Assembly (NCBI GenBank): GCA_040754335.1
Contig: JBFMCV010000001.1
Location: 62,001 to 126,000 of the forward strand
Direction: 5' to 3'
Origin: Thermodesulfobacteriota bacterium
GTDB lineage: Bacteria > Desulfobacterota_D > UBA1144 > Nemesobacterales > UBA2774
Length of the DNA: 64,000 bases
Part shown: positions 56,438 to 64,000 of the stretch, piece after piece
Numbering within the stretch: the stretch's first letter is position 1
How the letters are laid out: every line of letters begins with the position of its first letter
Made by a program: the position numbers and the translations under genes
Notes under the pieces: generated by a model
The model's input: only the letters and a program-made list of their open reading frames with translations
Databases searched by the model: none
What the model was told of the DNA's origin: nothing

Positions 56438-58861
56438 TCAGACCTTGCGTTTTCCGCCGAGCTCTTTTTCGAGCTCTAGCACTCTGAGGGTGGTTTTCAT
56501 AACGGAATCGGGGTTGAGGGATATGGAGTCTATCCCTTCTCTTACCAGGAATTCGGCGAATTCGGGGTAGTCGCTCGGCGCCTGACCGCAGATGCCGCTG
56601 TGCCGCTTGTTTCGTTTGGCTCCTTCTATGGTCATCGAGATCATTTTCATTACGCCGGGGTCTCTCTCGTCGAAGTCGTGAGCCACAAGCTCGGAATCCC
56701 GGTCGACGCCGAGCGTGAGCTGCGTAAGGTCGTTCGAGCCGATGGAAAACCCGTCGAAGAGCCGGCTGAATTCGTCGATCAATATGACGTTATTTGGAAT
56801 CTCGCACATGACGTAAATTTCGAGTCCGTTCTCTCCCCTATTAAGCCCGTTCCTAGCCATCTCGTCCAGAACCTTTCTTGCCTCGTCCGTCCTCCGGCAG
56901 AACGGGACCATCAGAATGAGATTATCGAGCCCCATTTCTTCGCGTACCCTTTTCATAGCCCTGCACTCGAGCGCAAAGCCTTCCCTGTATCTCTCGTCGT
57001 AATACCGTGAAGCCCCCCGGAAACCGATCATGGGATTTTCTTCCCTGGGCTCGAAGAACTGCCCGCCGATCAGGGTCGCGTACTCGTTGGTTTTGAAATC
57101 GCTCATCCTGACGATTACGGGCTTGGGGTAAAAAGCCGCCGTTATGGTTCCGACACCCTGCGCGAGCTTATCGACGAAGTAATCTCCCTTATTCCCGTAA
57201 CCGGAAGTCAGGTTGTTAATCTGGTCCCGGATACCGGGATCGGAGACCCTTTCCGGGTGCGCGAGAGCCATTGGGTGTATTTTGATGTAGCTTGTGATTA
57301 TGAACTCCATTCGCGCGAGCCCGACGCCGTCGTTGGGGATCATGGAGAGGGAAAAGGCGAGATCCGGGTTTGCCATGTTCATCATGATCCTGGTTTTGGG
57401 ACGTTCCAGCTCCTTCAGGTGGATCGTATCGATATGAAAAGGCAGGTCTCCCTCGTAAACTATCCCGTCATCGCCCTCGGCGCAGCTGACTGTCACGATC
57501 TCTCCCGTCCGTATTTTTTCGGTCGCTCCCTCGGCGCCCACCACTGCGGGTATTCCGAGCTCGCGGCTCACGATCGCCGCGTGACAGGTCCGCCCTCCTC
57601 TATTGGTTACGATTGCGGAAGCGGTTTTCATCACCGGCTCCCAATCGGGGGTCGTGGTGTCGGCGACTACGACCTCAGCCGGCATTACCTGTGAAAGCTG
57701 GTCAATGCTGTAGACTACGCGTGCTTTTCCGCCCGCGATCTTTTCTCCCACACTCTTGCCTCGAGCCAGCACAGGCCCCTTTTTATCCAGAAGATATGTC
57801 TCGAGCACGTCCATGTCTTTCTGCGACTGGACGGTTTCGGGACGCGCCTGGACGATGAAGAGGTCCCCGGTCAGGCTGTCCTTTGCCCATTCGATGTCCA
57901 TCGGCTGGGCTTTTCCCGACTTCGTTGAATAGTGTTCCTCTATGTTCACCGCATAATCCGCTAATTTGAGTATCTCCTCATCGGGGACCGAGAAGCGCCT
58001 CCTGTCGGCTTCGGGCACCTCCACGTTCCGCGTGAGCGTTTTCGAGCCTCCCGCTCCGTAGACCATCATTATCTTCTTCTCACCCAGCTCCTTTTTTATA
58101 ATCGCTTTGTACCCTTTTCTGAACGTCGGCTTGAAGACGTAGTACTCGTCCGGATTGACCGCGCCCTGCACTATGTTTTCTCCGAGCCCGTAGGACGCCG
58201 TTATGAAGACTACGTCGCGGAATCCGGTCTCCGTATCGAGCGTGAATATGACTCCGCTCGTCGCGAGATCCGAACGGACCATCTTTTGCACGCCTATGCT
58301 GAGGGCGACTCTGAAATGATCGAAGTTGTTGTCGATGCGGTAGGATATGGCTCTGTCCGTAAAGAGGGAGGCGAAACACTTCGAGCACGCCTCTTTAAGG
58401 GACTGGTAGCCCTGTACGTTCAAATAGGACTCCTGCTGTCCGGCGAATGAGGCTGTGGGAAGGTCTTCCGCGGTCGCCGAGCTTCTCACCGCAACATCGG
58501 CATCATGTCCATACTGCTCCGAGAGTTTATCATAGGCGTTTCTTATCTCCTCCCAGAGGTCTGGGGGGATTCCCGCGCCGAGAATGAGGTCCCTCGCTTT
58601 CTTGCCCCGGTTCGCAAGATCGGCCACGTTTCTCTTGTCGAGACCCGACATGGCGCCTCTGAGCCGATCGAGGATTCCGGCCGAGCTTAATACGTGCCGG
58701 TACGCATCTGCCGTCACGGCGAACCCGTTGGGGATTTTGACGCCTTTCCCGGTGAGCTCTCTATACATCTCCCCTAGGGAGGCGTTCTTGCCGCCGACGA
58801 GCGGGACGTCTTCTATCCCTATCTCGTCAAAGAAGCGAATGTACTTGCTTTGTCCGTTCAT
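56438..58861 (-). CDS. ppsA: Phosphoenolpyruvate synthase (pyruvate, water dikinase)
   Basis: 807 residues in the standard order: N-terminal ATP-binding domain (PLVGGKNASLGEMYREL; AVRSSATAEDLPTASFAGQQESYLN), swivelling phospho-His domain (IVTNRGGRTCHAAIVSRELGIPAVVG) and C-terminal PEP-binding TIM barrel (GVGLARMEFIITSYIKIHP; EIYVMCEIPNN; FSIGSNDLTQLTLGVDRD; ICGQAPSDYPEFAEFL with the catalytic Cys). It converts pyruvate, ATP and water to PEP, AMP and phosphate, so the cell probably grows gluconeogenically. The ATG at 58861 has GGAG 6 nt upstream. Confidence 0.95.
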   Translation of the reverse strand: MNGQSKYIRFFDEIGIEDVPLVGGKNASLGEMYRELTGKGVKIPNGFAVTADAYRHVLSSAGILDRLRGAMSGLDKRNVADLANRGKKARDLILGAGIPPDLWEEIRNAYDKLSEQYGHDADVAVRSSATAEDLPTASFAGQQESYLNVQGYQSLKEACSKCFASLFTDRAISYRIDNNFDHFRVALSIGVQKMVRSDLATSGVIFTLDTETGFRDVVFITASYGLGENIVQGAVNPDEYYVFKPTFRKGYKAIIKKELGEKKIMMVYGAGGSKTLTRNVEVPEADRRRFSVPDEEILKLADYAVNIEEHYSTKSGKAQPMDIEWAKDSLTGDLFIVQARPETVQSQKDMDVLETYLLDKKGPVLARGKSVGEKIAGGKARVVYSIDQLSQVMPAEVVVADTTTPDWEPVMKTASAIVTNRGGRTCHAAIVSRELGIPAVVGAEGATEKIRTGEIVTVSCAEGDDGIVYEGDLPFHIDTIHLKELERPKTRIMMNMANPDLAFSLSMIPNDGVGLARMEFIITSYIKIHPMALAHPERVSDPGIRDQINNLTSGYGNKGDYFVDKLAQGVGTITAAFYPKPVIVRMSDFKTNEYATLIGGQFFEPREENPMIGFRGASRYYDERYREGFALECRAMKRVREEMGLDNLILMVPFCRRTDEARKVLDEMARNGLNRGENGLEIYVMCEIPNNVILIDEFSRLFDGFSIGSNDLTQLTLGVDRDSELVAHDFDERDPGVMKMISMTIEGAKRNKRHSGICGQAPSDYPEFAEFLVREGIDSISLNPDSVMKTTLRVLELEKELGGKRKV

Positions 58862-59259
58862 AGCGTTCTCCGGAGCCAAAGATTTTTGCGGTTTTGGGTC
58901 GTTCTGGTATTAAGTATAGCAATATTTCTACCAAGCTCGGATGCGTATCTTCACAGTCAGGCAGAAGTGTGTTACAGAAATAAGTCCGGCTACAGGAACC
59001 CCCCTTTCATGGCCGTGCGCGATATCATATCGGTCTGGGAGCGGCTGGATGAATATTGAGCATAAGAAGCAGCATGAACGGCTTCTGTAAGCTTTTAAGA
59101 CACTCGACACGGGCTTGCATTGCAAATAACTGCGTAATACCGACTGGTTACGCTATACCATTCCGTGGTACGATGATTGCACCTATATTATTGGCATTCG
59201 TAGATCAAATAACATGTTTTGAATCCGGCAACCGAAGCCGGGTTGAGCGGGTTAAGGGT
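58862..59259. other. Intergenic region between ppsA and the DUF6864-like gene
   Basis: 398 bp between divergent genes. A weak minus-strand promoter for ppsA is possible (TTGGTA, 16 bp, TAATAC near 58910-58937). An open frame on the plus strand (58850-59059) starts with TTG antisense to ppsA and has no ribosome site; it is not called. Nothing else is seen. Confidence 0.5.
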
Positions 59260-59658
59260 ATGCTGCCTGTGCATATAAAATCGGGGCCTCTAAGTCTGAG
59301 GGCGGGCGGGACGGCGATCCAATTCGAGGACGAGGACGTCACGCTGTCTTTTCAGCTCCCCATGTCCGACCGCAGCGTCTTCGATATAGACGTAACTTTC
59401 GTTTTCAGAGAAGATTCCGGCAGGGACTCGGGATATGAGCTTGTAAATCCCCTTGAAGGCATGAGCCCCGACGATATCGGCGGCTCGGCCCGATACGAGC
59501 TTACAATTTATAATTCAAGCTTCCCGGACGGGGTCTCGAATGAAAGTCCGATTCTCCTGGGAGAGTATGCGGGGATCGGACTGTATCTCAATTTTAAGGC
59601 AGAGGGGCATTCATCGGCCTCTCAGAAAATTCTGCAATATTCTTTTTACACGTCCTGA
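59260..59658 (+). CDS. DUF6864-like small beta-sandwich protein
   Basis: About 132 residues: VHIKSGPLSLRAGGTAIQFEDEDVTLSF, VFDIDVTFVFRE, ARYELTIYNSSF, and a C-terminal GIGLYLNFKAEG, then QKILQYSFYTS. This order of beta strands and the final LY-L-F and YSFY blocks look like DUF6864 proteins, whose function is unknown. The frame opens at 59056 but the first 68 codons are not protein-like. The likely start is ATG 59260 or GTG 59269 (AAGGG 10 nt upstream of the latter). It precedes the PHA synthase gene by 78 nt. Confidence 0.65.
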   Translation: MLPVHIKSGPLSLRAGGTAIQFEDEDVTLSFQLPMSDRSVFDIDVTFVFREDSGRDSGYELVNPLEGMSPDDIGGSARYELTIYNSSFPDGVSNESPILLGEYAGIGLYLNFKAEGHSSASQKILQYSFYTS

Positions 59659-59736
59659 GAGCGAAGGTCATGACGGTGATCTAACTGCGAGTAGTGGAGG
59701 GGGAGCGGGAGAGAGAGTTCCAAGGACAGTGCATAA

Positions 59737-61506
59737 ATGACTATGAGAATCAGAGAGGATATGGACGGGGAAGCGGATTTCCCGAACGCGCTTTCGAGTA
59801 TGGACAAGATGATCCATACCGCGATAAGCAGGTTCACGCTCGGCGTATCGCCCGCGGCTCTCATGATGGCCTACCTCGACTGGCTCGTCCATCTGAGCAT
59901 ATCGCCCGCGAAGCAGCTCGAGCTCGTGCAGAAAGCGCTCAGGAAGGCAGTCAGGTTCTACGTTTACGCTGTGAAGTGCGCGTCTCAGCCGGGAGCGCAG
60001 CCTTGCCCTTGCATCGAGCCGCTGCCCCAGGACAAGCGGTTCGGCGGCGAGGAGTGGCGGCGGATGCCGTTTAATCTCATGTACCAGTCGTTCCTCCTGA
60101 CCCAGCAGTGGTTCCACAATGCGACTACAGGGGTCCACGGAGTCAACCGCCACCATGAGGAGGTCGTCTCCTTCGTTACTCGTCAGATACTCGATATATT
60201 CGCTCCCTCCAACTTTATACCGTCGAATCCCGAAATTCTCAGGAAAACGCTGGAGTCAGGCGGCAATAACCTGTTCAAGGGGTGGCTCAACCTGCTCGAG
60301 GACTGGGAGCGGGCTGTAATCGGGAAAAAACCGGTCGGTACTGAACAATTCGAGGTCGGGAAAACAATCGCCGTTACACCGGGAAAGGTCGTATTCAGGA
60401 ACCGCCTGATAGAACTTATACAGTACGAGCCCTCGACGAGAGATGTCTACGCCGATCCCGTCATTATTATCCCGGCCTGGATCATGAAATATTATATACT
60501 CGACCTCTCTCCGCATGATTCTCTCGTCAAATACCTGGTCGATAAGGGACACACGGTCTTTATGATATCGTGGAAAAACCCCGGGCCCGAAGAAAGGGAC
60601 ACAGGCATGGGGGATTATCTGGAGCTGGGGATAATGGAAGCTTTGAGAGCCATATCCGGCATAATCCACGGGAGGCGAATCCACGCACTCGGCTATTGTC
60701 TCGGCGGGACGCTCCTCGCGATCGCAGCGGCCGCTATGGCCCGGGACGGGGACGGCAGGCTCGGAAGCATAACCCTTCTCGCCGCGCAGACCGACTTTCA
60801 CGAGGCGGGGGAGCTTATGCTGTTTATCGACGAGAGCCAGCTAGCGTTTCTCGAGGATCTCATGTGGGAGCAGGGTTACCTGGATACGAGGCAGATGGCG
60901 GGGGCGTTTCAGATTCTCAAGTCGAACGACCTCATCTGGTCGCGCATGGTGCACGACTACCTCCTGGGAGAGCGCGAGCCGATGTTCGACCTTATGGCCT
61001 GGAACGCGGACGCGACGAGGATGCCCTACCGTATGCATTCGGACTATCTGAGGAGCCTTTTCCTCAACAACGACCTGGCCGAAGGCCGGTTCCTCGTGAA
61101 AGACAGGCCCGTCTCTCTCACGGATATAAGGGTGCCGATGTTCGTGGTATCGACCGAGAGGGACCACGTGGCCCCCTGGCGCTCCGTTTACAAGATCCAT
61201 CTCCTGGCGGATACCGAGGTGACGTTCGTGCTCACGAGCGGCGGCCATAATACGGGCATTGTGAGCGAGCCGGGACACCCCGGCAGGAGCTACCGCATAG
61301 GGACGAGGAAAGAGAACGATTCATACATCGACGCCGAAAGCTGGACCGCGAGGACGCCCGGGAAGGAAGGCTCCTGGTGGGAGGCGTGGGAAGCGTGGCT
61401 CAGGAAGCGCTCGGGGGATAAAACAGCTCCGCCTCGTATGGGGGCTCCGAAGAAGGGGTATGCGCCTATAGCCGATGCGCCCGGGATTTATGTAATGCAG
61501 GAGTAG
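59737..61506 (+). CDS. phaC: Poly(3-hydroxyalkanoate) synthase, class I-like
   Basis: 589 residues, the size of class I synthases that work without PhaE/PhaR. It polymerises hydroxyacyl-CoA to PHA storage polymer. The catalytic triad is visible: Cys321 in the lipase-like box GYCLGGT, Asp in STERDHVAPW and His in SGGHNTGIV. The N-terminal domain (WFHNATTGVHGVNRHHEEVVSFVTRQILDIFAPSNF) and C-terminal GSWWEAWEAWL are typical. AAGGA lies about 10 nt before the ATG. phaA/phaB are not adjacent; the thiolase at 36.2 kb could supply the first step (inference). Confidence 0.95.
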   Translation: MTMRIREDMDGEADFPNALSSMDKMIHTAISRFTLGVSPAALMMAYLDWLVHLSISPAKQLELVQKALRKAVRFYVYAVKCASQPGAQPCPCIEPLPQDKRFGGEEWRRMPFNLMYQSFLLTQQWFHNATTGVHGVNRHHEEVVSFVTRQILDIFAPSNFIPSNPEILRKTLESGGNNLFKGWLNLLEDWERAVIGKKPVGTEQFEVGKTIAVTPGKVVFRNRLIELIQYEPSTRDVYADPVIIIPAWIMKYYILDLSPHDSLVKYLVDKGHTVFMISWKNPGPEERDTGMGDYLELGIMEALRAISGIIHGRRIHALGYCLGGTLLAIAAAAMARDGDGRLGSITLLAAQTDFHEAGELMLFIDESQLAFLEDLMWEQGYLDTRQMAGAFQILKSNDLIWSRMVHDYLLGEREPMFDLMAWNADATRMPYRMHSDYLRSLFLNNDLAEGRFLVKDRPVSLTDIRVPMFVVSTERDHVAPWRSVYKIHLLADTEVTFVLTSGGHNTGIVSEPGHPGRSYRIGTRKENDSYIDAESWTARTPGKEGSWWEAWEAWLRKRSGDKTAPPRMGAPKKGYAPIADAPGIYVMQE

Positions 61507-61570
61507 CGCCCGAGCGGTATGGAGTGTTTGTAGATATGCGACGATCGAATAAAATACAAGAGGAGAAGAT

Positions 61571-62119
61571 ATGAAAATTGAGTTCATAGGGAAGGGAATA
61601 GACATATCCGAAGACATAAGGAGCATGACCGAGCACGGCCTTTCGAAGCTGGAGCGGCATTTGAAGGAGATGGGGGAGGGCGAGGTGGAGGCGGTCGTTA
61701 CCTTCACCGTGGAGAAGCACAGGGAGAGGCACCGGGTGGACATAGACCTCTACCTCAAGACCCCTGGCGGCGGGGCGCTCCACGCATGGGAGGAGTCGAA
61801 CGATACGTTCATGTCCCTCGAATTCACGCTCGACGATATCGACAAGCAGCTCAACAGGCTAAAGGAAAGGCGGATCGAGATAAGGAAGGACATCGCGCGC
61901 GAGAAGGCGAAGCGCAGGGTCGAAGAGCCTTCTCCACGCGAGGCGGGGCTGATAACCGAGGAGAGGCTCTCTATAGAGAAGCCGCTCACGCCCGAGGAGG
62001 CGCTCTCGGTGCTCCAGGACGAGGACAGGTTCTTCCTCGTCTTCAGGAACAAGGACACGGGTGACCTCAACGTCGTCTACAGGAAGAAGTCCGGGAAGTA
62101 CGGCGTCATTACGCCCTAG
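61571..62119 (+). CDS. hpf: Ribosome hibernation promoting factor, long form
   Basis: 182 residues. The N-terminal S30AE/RaiA domain (about 1-105: MKIEFIGKGIDISEDIRSMTEHGLSKLERHLKEMGEGE) sits in the decoding channel. After a charged linker, the C-terminal domain (about 130-182: EKPLTPEEALSVLQDEDRFFLVFRNKDTGDLNVVYRKKSGKYGVI) drives 100S ribosome dimerisation. GAGGAG lies 5 nt before the ATG. RtcB follows 54 nt on, a pairing that links ribosome protection and RNA repair. Confidence 0.94.
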   Translation: MKIEFIGKGIDISEDIRSMTEHGLSKLERHLKEMGEGEVEAVVTFTVEKHRERHRVDIDLYLKTPGGGALHAWEESNDTFMSLEFTLDDIDKQLNRLKERRIEIRKDIAREKAKRRVEEPSPREAGLITEERLSIEKPLTPEEALSVLQDEDRFFLVFRNKDTGDLNVVYRKKSGKYGVITP

Positions 62120-62173
62120 GGAAGTCCGGTGCGGGATGGGGGCTCAGAAAATTTTCTTATAGAGAAGTGAACG

Positions 62174-63619
62174 GTGAATGAAAGGATAGAAGTCAGAAAG
62201 ATACACGACTACCTCTGGGAGATTCCCAGGACAGGCGGGATGCTCGTCCCCGGGCGCGTATATACGACCGAAAAAATGCTCGAAGCCATAAGAGAAGAAA
62301 AGGCCCTCGAGCAGGTGATGAACGTCGCCTATCTCCCCGGCATCCAGAAATACTCCATAGCCATGCCCGACATACACTGGGGATACGGCTTCCCCATCGG
62401 CGGCGTCGCTGCTTTCGATGCAGAAGACGGGGTTATATCTCCGGGGGGAGTAGGCTATGACATAAACTGCGGCGTGAGGCTCATGAGGACTAACCTCACG
62501 GAGGGGGAGGTGAAGCCCGCGCTCAGGGACCTCGTCACGGAGATATTCCGCCGCGTCCCCTGCGGGCTCGGCGAGGGGGGCAAGATAAAGCTCACGCAGG
62601 AGGACTACAAACAGATAATATCGAAGGGGATCAATTGGGCTATACAGAACGGGTACGGAGAGAAAGAGGACTCCGAAAGGGTCGAGGACTACGGAACGTT
62701 TCCCGGCGGAGACCCGGCCGCAGTTAGCGAGAGGGCTTACGAGAGGGGGAAGGACGAGATAGGCACGCTCGGCTCGGGGAACCACTTTCTCGAAATAGAC
62801 GTCGTAGACGAGGTCTACATCCCGTTTGTCGCAAACTCGTTCGGCCTCTTCAAGGGCCAGGTGTGCGTCCTCATTCACTGCGGGTCGAGGGGGTTCGGAC
62901 ACCAGATATGCACCGACTACATAGACGTCATGCTCTCCTACATGAGGAAGAAGAGCCTCGAGCTCCCGGACAAGCAGCTCGCCTGCGCCCATATCAATTC
63001 CGAAGAAGGGAGGAGGTACCTCTCGGCGTTCGCGGCCGCGGTGAACTATGCCTGGGTGAACAGGCAGGTGATCATGTCCTTCGTCAGGGACTCCTTTTAC
63101 TCCATATTCGGGATCGGCCCCTCCGAGCTCGGAGGAAGCCTAGTCTACGACGTGAGCCATAATATAGCGAAGTTCGAAACGCACAAGGTGAACGGGGAGA
63201 GGAAAAAGGTGTGCGTCCACAGAAAAGGCGCGACGAGGGCTTTCCCCAAGGGTCATCCGCTCATCCCGGACATATACAAGAACGTGGGCCATCCAGTGTT
63301 CATACCCGGCGACATGGGGAGGGCGTCCTTCGTGCTCGTAGGCACCGAAGCGGCGCTCGACGAAACGTTCGGCTCGAGCTGTCACGGAGCTGGGCGCGTG
63401 CTCTCGCGCACCAAGGCGCTCAAGCTCGGGAGGGGCAGGGACATCATCTCCGAGCTCGGCGAGAAAGGGATAGTGGTCATGGCAAGGGGCAGGAAGACCG
63501 TGTACGAGGAGATGCCCGAGGCGTATAAGCAGATCGAGGAAGTAGTCGACGTCGTCCATAACGCGGGCATAGCGAACAAGGTCGCACGCTTGAGACCCAT
63601 AGGCGTAGTTAAGGGATGA
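62174..63619 (+). CDS. rtcB: RNA-splicing ligase RtcB
   Basis: 481 residues. It joins 2',3'-cyclic phosphate or 3'-phosphate RNA ends to 5'-OH ends with GTP and Mn2+. Metal and guanylate sites are in GYDINCGVRLMR (Cys), GTLGSGNHFLEID (His), IHCGSRGFGHQI (His), YDVSHNIAK (His) and SSCHGAGRVLS (the His that carries GMP). It starts with GTG; the ribosome site is weak. No archease or RtcA gene is next to it. Confidence 0.96.
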   Translation: MNERIEVRKIHDYLWEIPRTGGMLVPGRVYTTEKMLEAIREEKALEQVMNVAYLPGIQKYSIAMPDIHWGYGFPIGGVAAFDAEDGVISPGGVGYDINCGVRLMRTNLTEGEVKPALRDLVTEIFRRVPCGLGEGGKIKLTQEDYKQIISKGINWAIQNGYGEKEDSERVEDYGTFPGGDPAAVSERAYERGKDEIGTLGSGNHFLEIDVVDEVYIPFVANSFGLFKGQVCVLIHCGSRGFGHQICTDYIDVMLSYMRKKSLELPDKQLACAHINSEEGRRYLSAFAAAVNYAWVNRQVIMSFVRDSFYSIFGIGPSELGGSLVYDVSHNIAKFETHKVNGERKKVCVHRKGATRAFPKGHPLIPDIYKNVGHPVFIPGDMGRASFVLVGTEAALDETFGSSCHGAGRVLSRTKALKLGRGRDIISELGEKGIVVMARGRKTVYEEMPEAYKQIEEVVDVVHNAGIANKVARLRPIGVVKG

Positions 63620-63714
63620 TCTGAATACGCAGCGTTCGGTGACACCCTGGTTACTTGGGTGCTGACTCCTCATAAATAGAAATAAAACGGAAGAAGCGTA
63701 GAATTAACCCGGCC

Positions 63715-64000
63715 TCATTTTGCGGCTTTTCTGAGCCTCCTCTTAACCGAAGCCACCTTGCTCTTCATCGTCACTTCCTTGTCCCGACGGTCGTCGATAA
63801 CGATAGTGGTTACGACGCGCTTGATCCCTTTCCTGAAAGACGCCGAATGCATCTTTGCTGCTATCCTGAATAAATCGGCATTATCGCCTTCGAGGAGCGT
63901 GCCCACCGGGCTCACCTCGTACTTCACTTTTTCCTTTTCCAGAACCTTCACCGCTTCGGCAATCCAGTCCCCTATGCTTGGCGACGGCGTGCCTATCGGT
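63715..64000 (-). CDS. MTH1187/UPF0045 family thiamine-binding protein, partial (5' end outside window)
   Basis: The last 94 codons are visible and the frame stays open through the right edge: IGTPSPSIGDWIAEAVKVLEKEKVKYEVSPVGTLLEG, then RIAAKMHSASFRKGIKRVVTTIVIDDRRDKEVTMKSKVASV. The pattern s.s...va.....l......y...p.gT..EG is diagnostic. Characterised members bind thiamine or related pyrimidines. An internal GTG at 63951 is not the true start because the conserved upstream segment would be lost. The basic C-terminus (KRRLRKAAK) is a little longer than usual. Confidence 0.9.
   Translation of the reverse strand, partial: PIGTPSPSIGDWIAEAVKVLEKEKVKYEVSPVGTLLEGDNADLFRIAAKMHSASFRKGIKRVVTTIVIDDRRDKEVTMKSKVASVKRRLRKAAK

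Noticed and set aside
58850-59059. 69-codon frame with a hydrophobic leader after ppsA
   Set aside because: Starts with TTG antisense to the ppsA start, no ribosome site, no recognisable mature domain.
60570-61250. 226-codon open frame on the plus strand
   Set aside because: Out-of-frame shadow inside phaC; composed of Arg, Gly and Pro runs.

Overview
This 64 kb window looks like chromosome from an uncultured diderm (Gram-negative type) bacterium. The evidence is a TolC/MFP/RND tripartite pump, several lipoproteins with clear lipoboxes and many signal peptides. It is probably an aerobic or microaerobic heterotroph: SCO1, a multicopper oxidase, MsrA, complete late haem genes, thiolase, a PHA synthase and acyl-CoA ligases. 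Starts mostly carry strong GGAGG ribosome sites. Genes are short operons on alternating strands, and GC looks moderately high. The mix (archaeal-type glucose dehydrogenase, tricorn-like protease, AmmeMemoRadiSam proteins, GerW-like protein, PUR-domain protein) suggests a deep or deltaproteobacteria-like lineage, but no marker in the window fixes the taxon. No rRNA, CRISPR, recognisable transposase, integrase or phage gene was seen.

Layout. 1-5.8 kb (minus): exported GlcG/HbpS-like proteins with a DM13-like protein, aquaporin plus glucose dehydrogenase, a LOG-family enzyme and a large lipoprotein. 6-14 kb: mainly exported proteins of unknown function, namely a tandem secreted pair, a cysteine-rich protein with a C-terminal anchor, a SYLF protein and two repeat proteins; a cold-shock gene and a DinB-like gene lie among them. 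14-20 kb: SCO1 plus a lipoprotein multicopper oxidase, ObgE, then a HugZ-like / D-amino-acid-oxidase-like / exported hydratase operon. 20-29 kb: TPR, DUF1460, VOC and alpha/beta hydrolase proteins, GerW, YjbQ and a haem operon (fused HemD-HemE, then HemH). 29-38.7 kb: two DsbA-like isomerases, lysA, an acyl-CoA ligase, a PUR protein, a flavin monooxygenase, thioesterase, thiolase and ddl. 38.9-43.7 kb: tricorn-like protease, MsrA and an AhpD-like protein. 43.8-47.2 kb: tRNA-Pro with a lipase-maturation-factor homologue and an SGNH protein. 47.5-53.2 kb: efflux operon. 53-64 kb: MEMO and its radical SAM partner, PEP synthase, PHA synthase, HPF, RtcB and a partial UPF0045 gene.

The most unusual structure is a recurring one. 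Three compact gene insertions are each bounded by a second copy of a neighbouring gene's 3' end, with no recombinase nearby. (1) A perfect 21-bp copy of the tRNA-Pro 3' end lies 1.48 kb downstream and brackets exactly one gene, the lipase-maturation-factor homologue. (2) A 33-codon remnant of the lysA 3' end, sharing a perfect 31-bp core with lysA, follows the acyl-CoA ligase that sits directly behind lysA. (3) A 96-bp degenerate copy of the MEMO gene's 3' end lies on the far side of the radical-SAM/MEMO pair and now appears to carry the promoter of the next lipoprotein gene. These may be scars of single-gene cassettes, mobilised in trans or inserted by recombination, or in some cases decayed tandem duplications.
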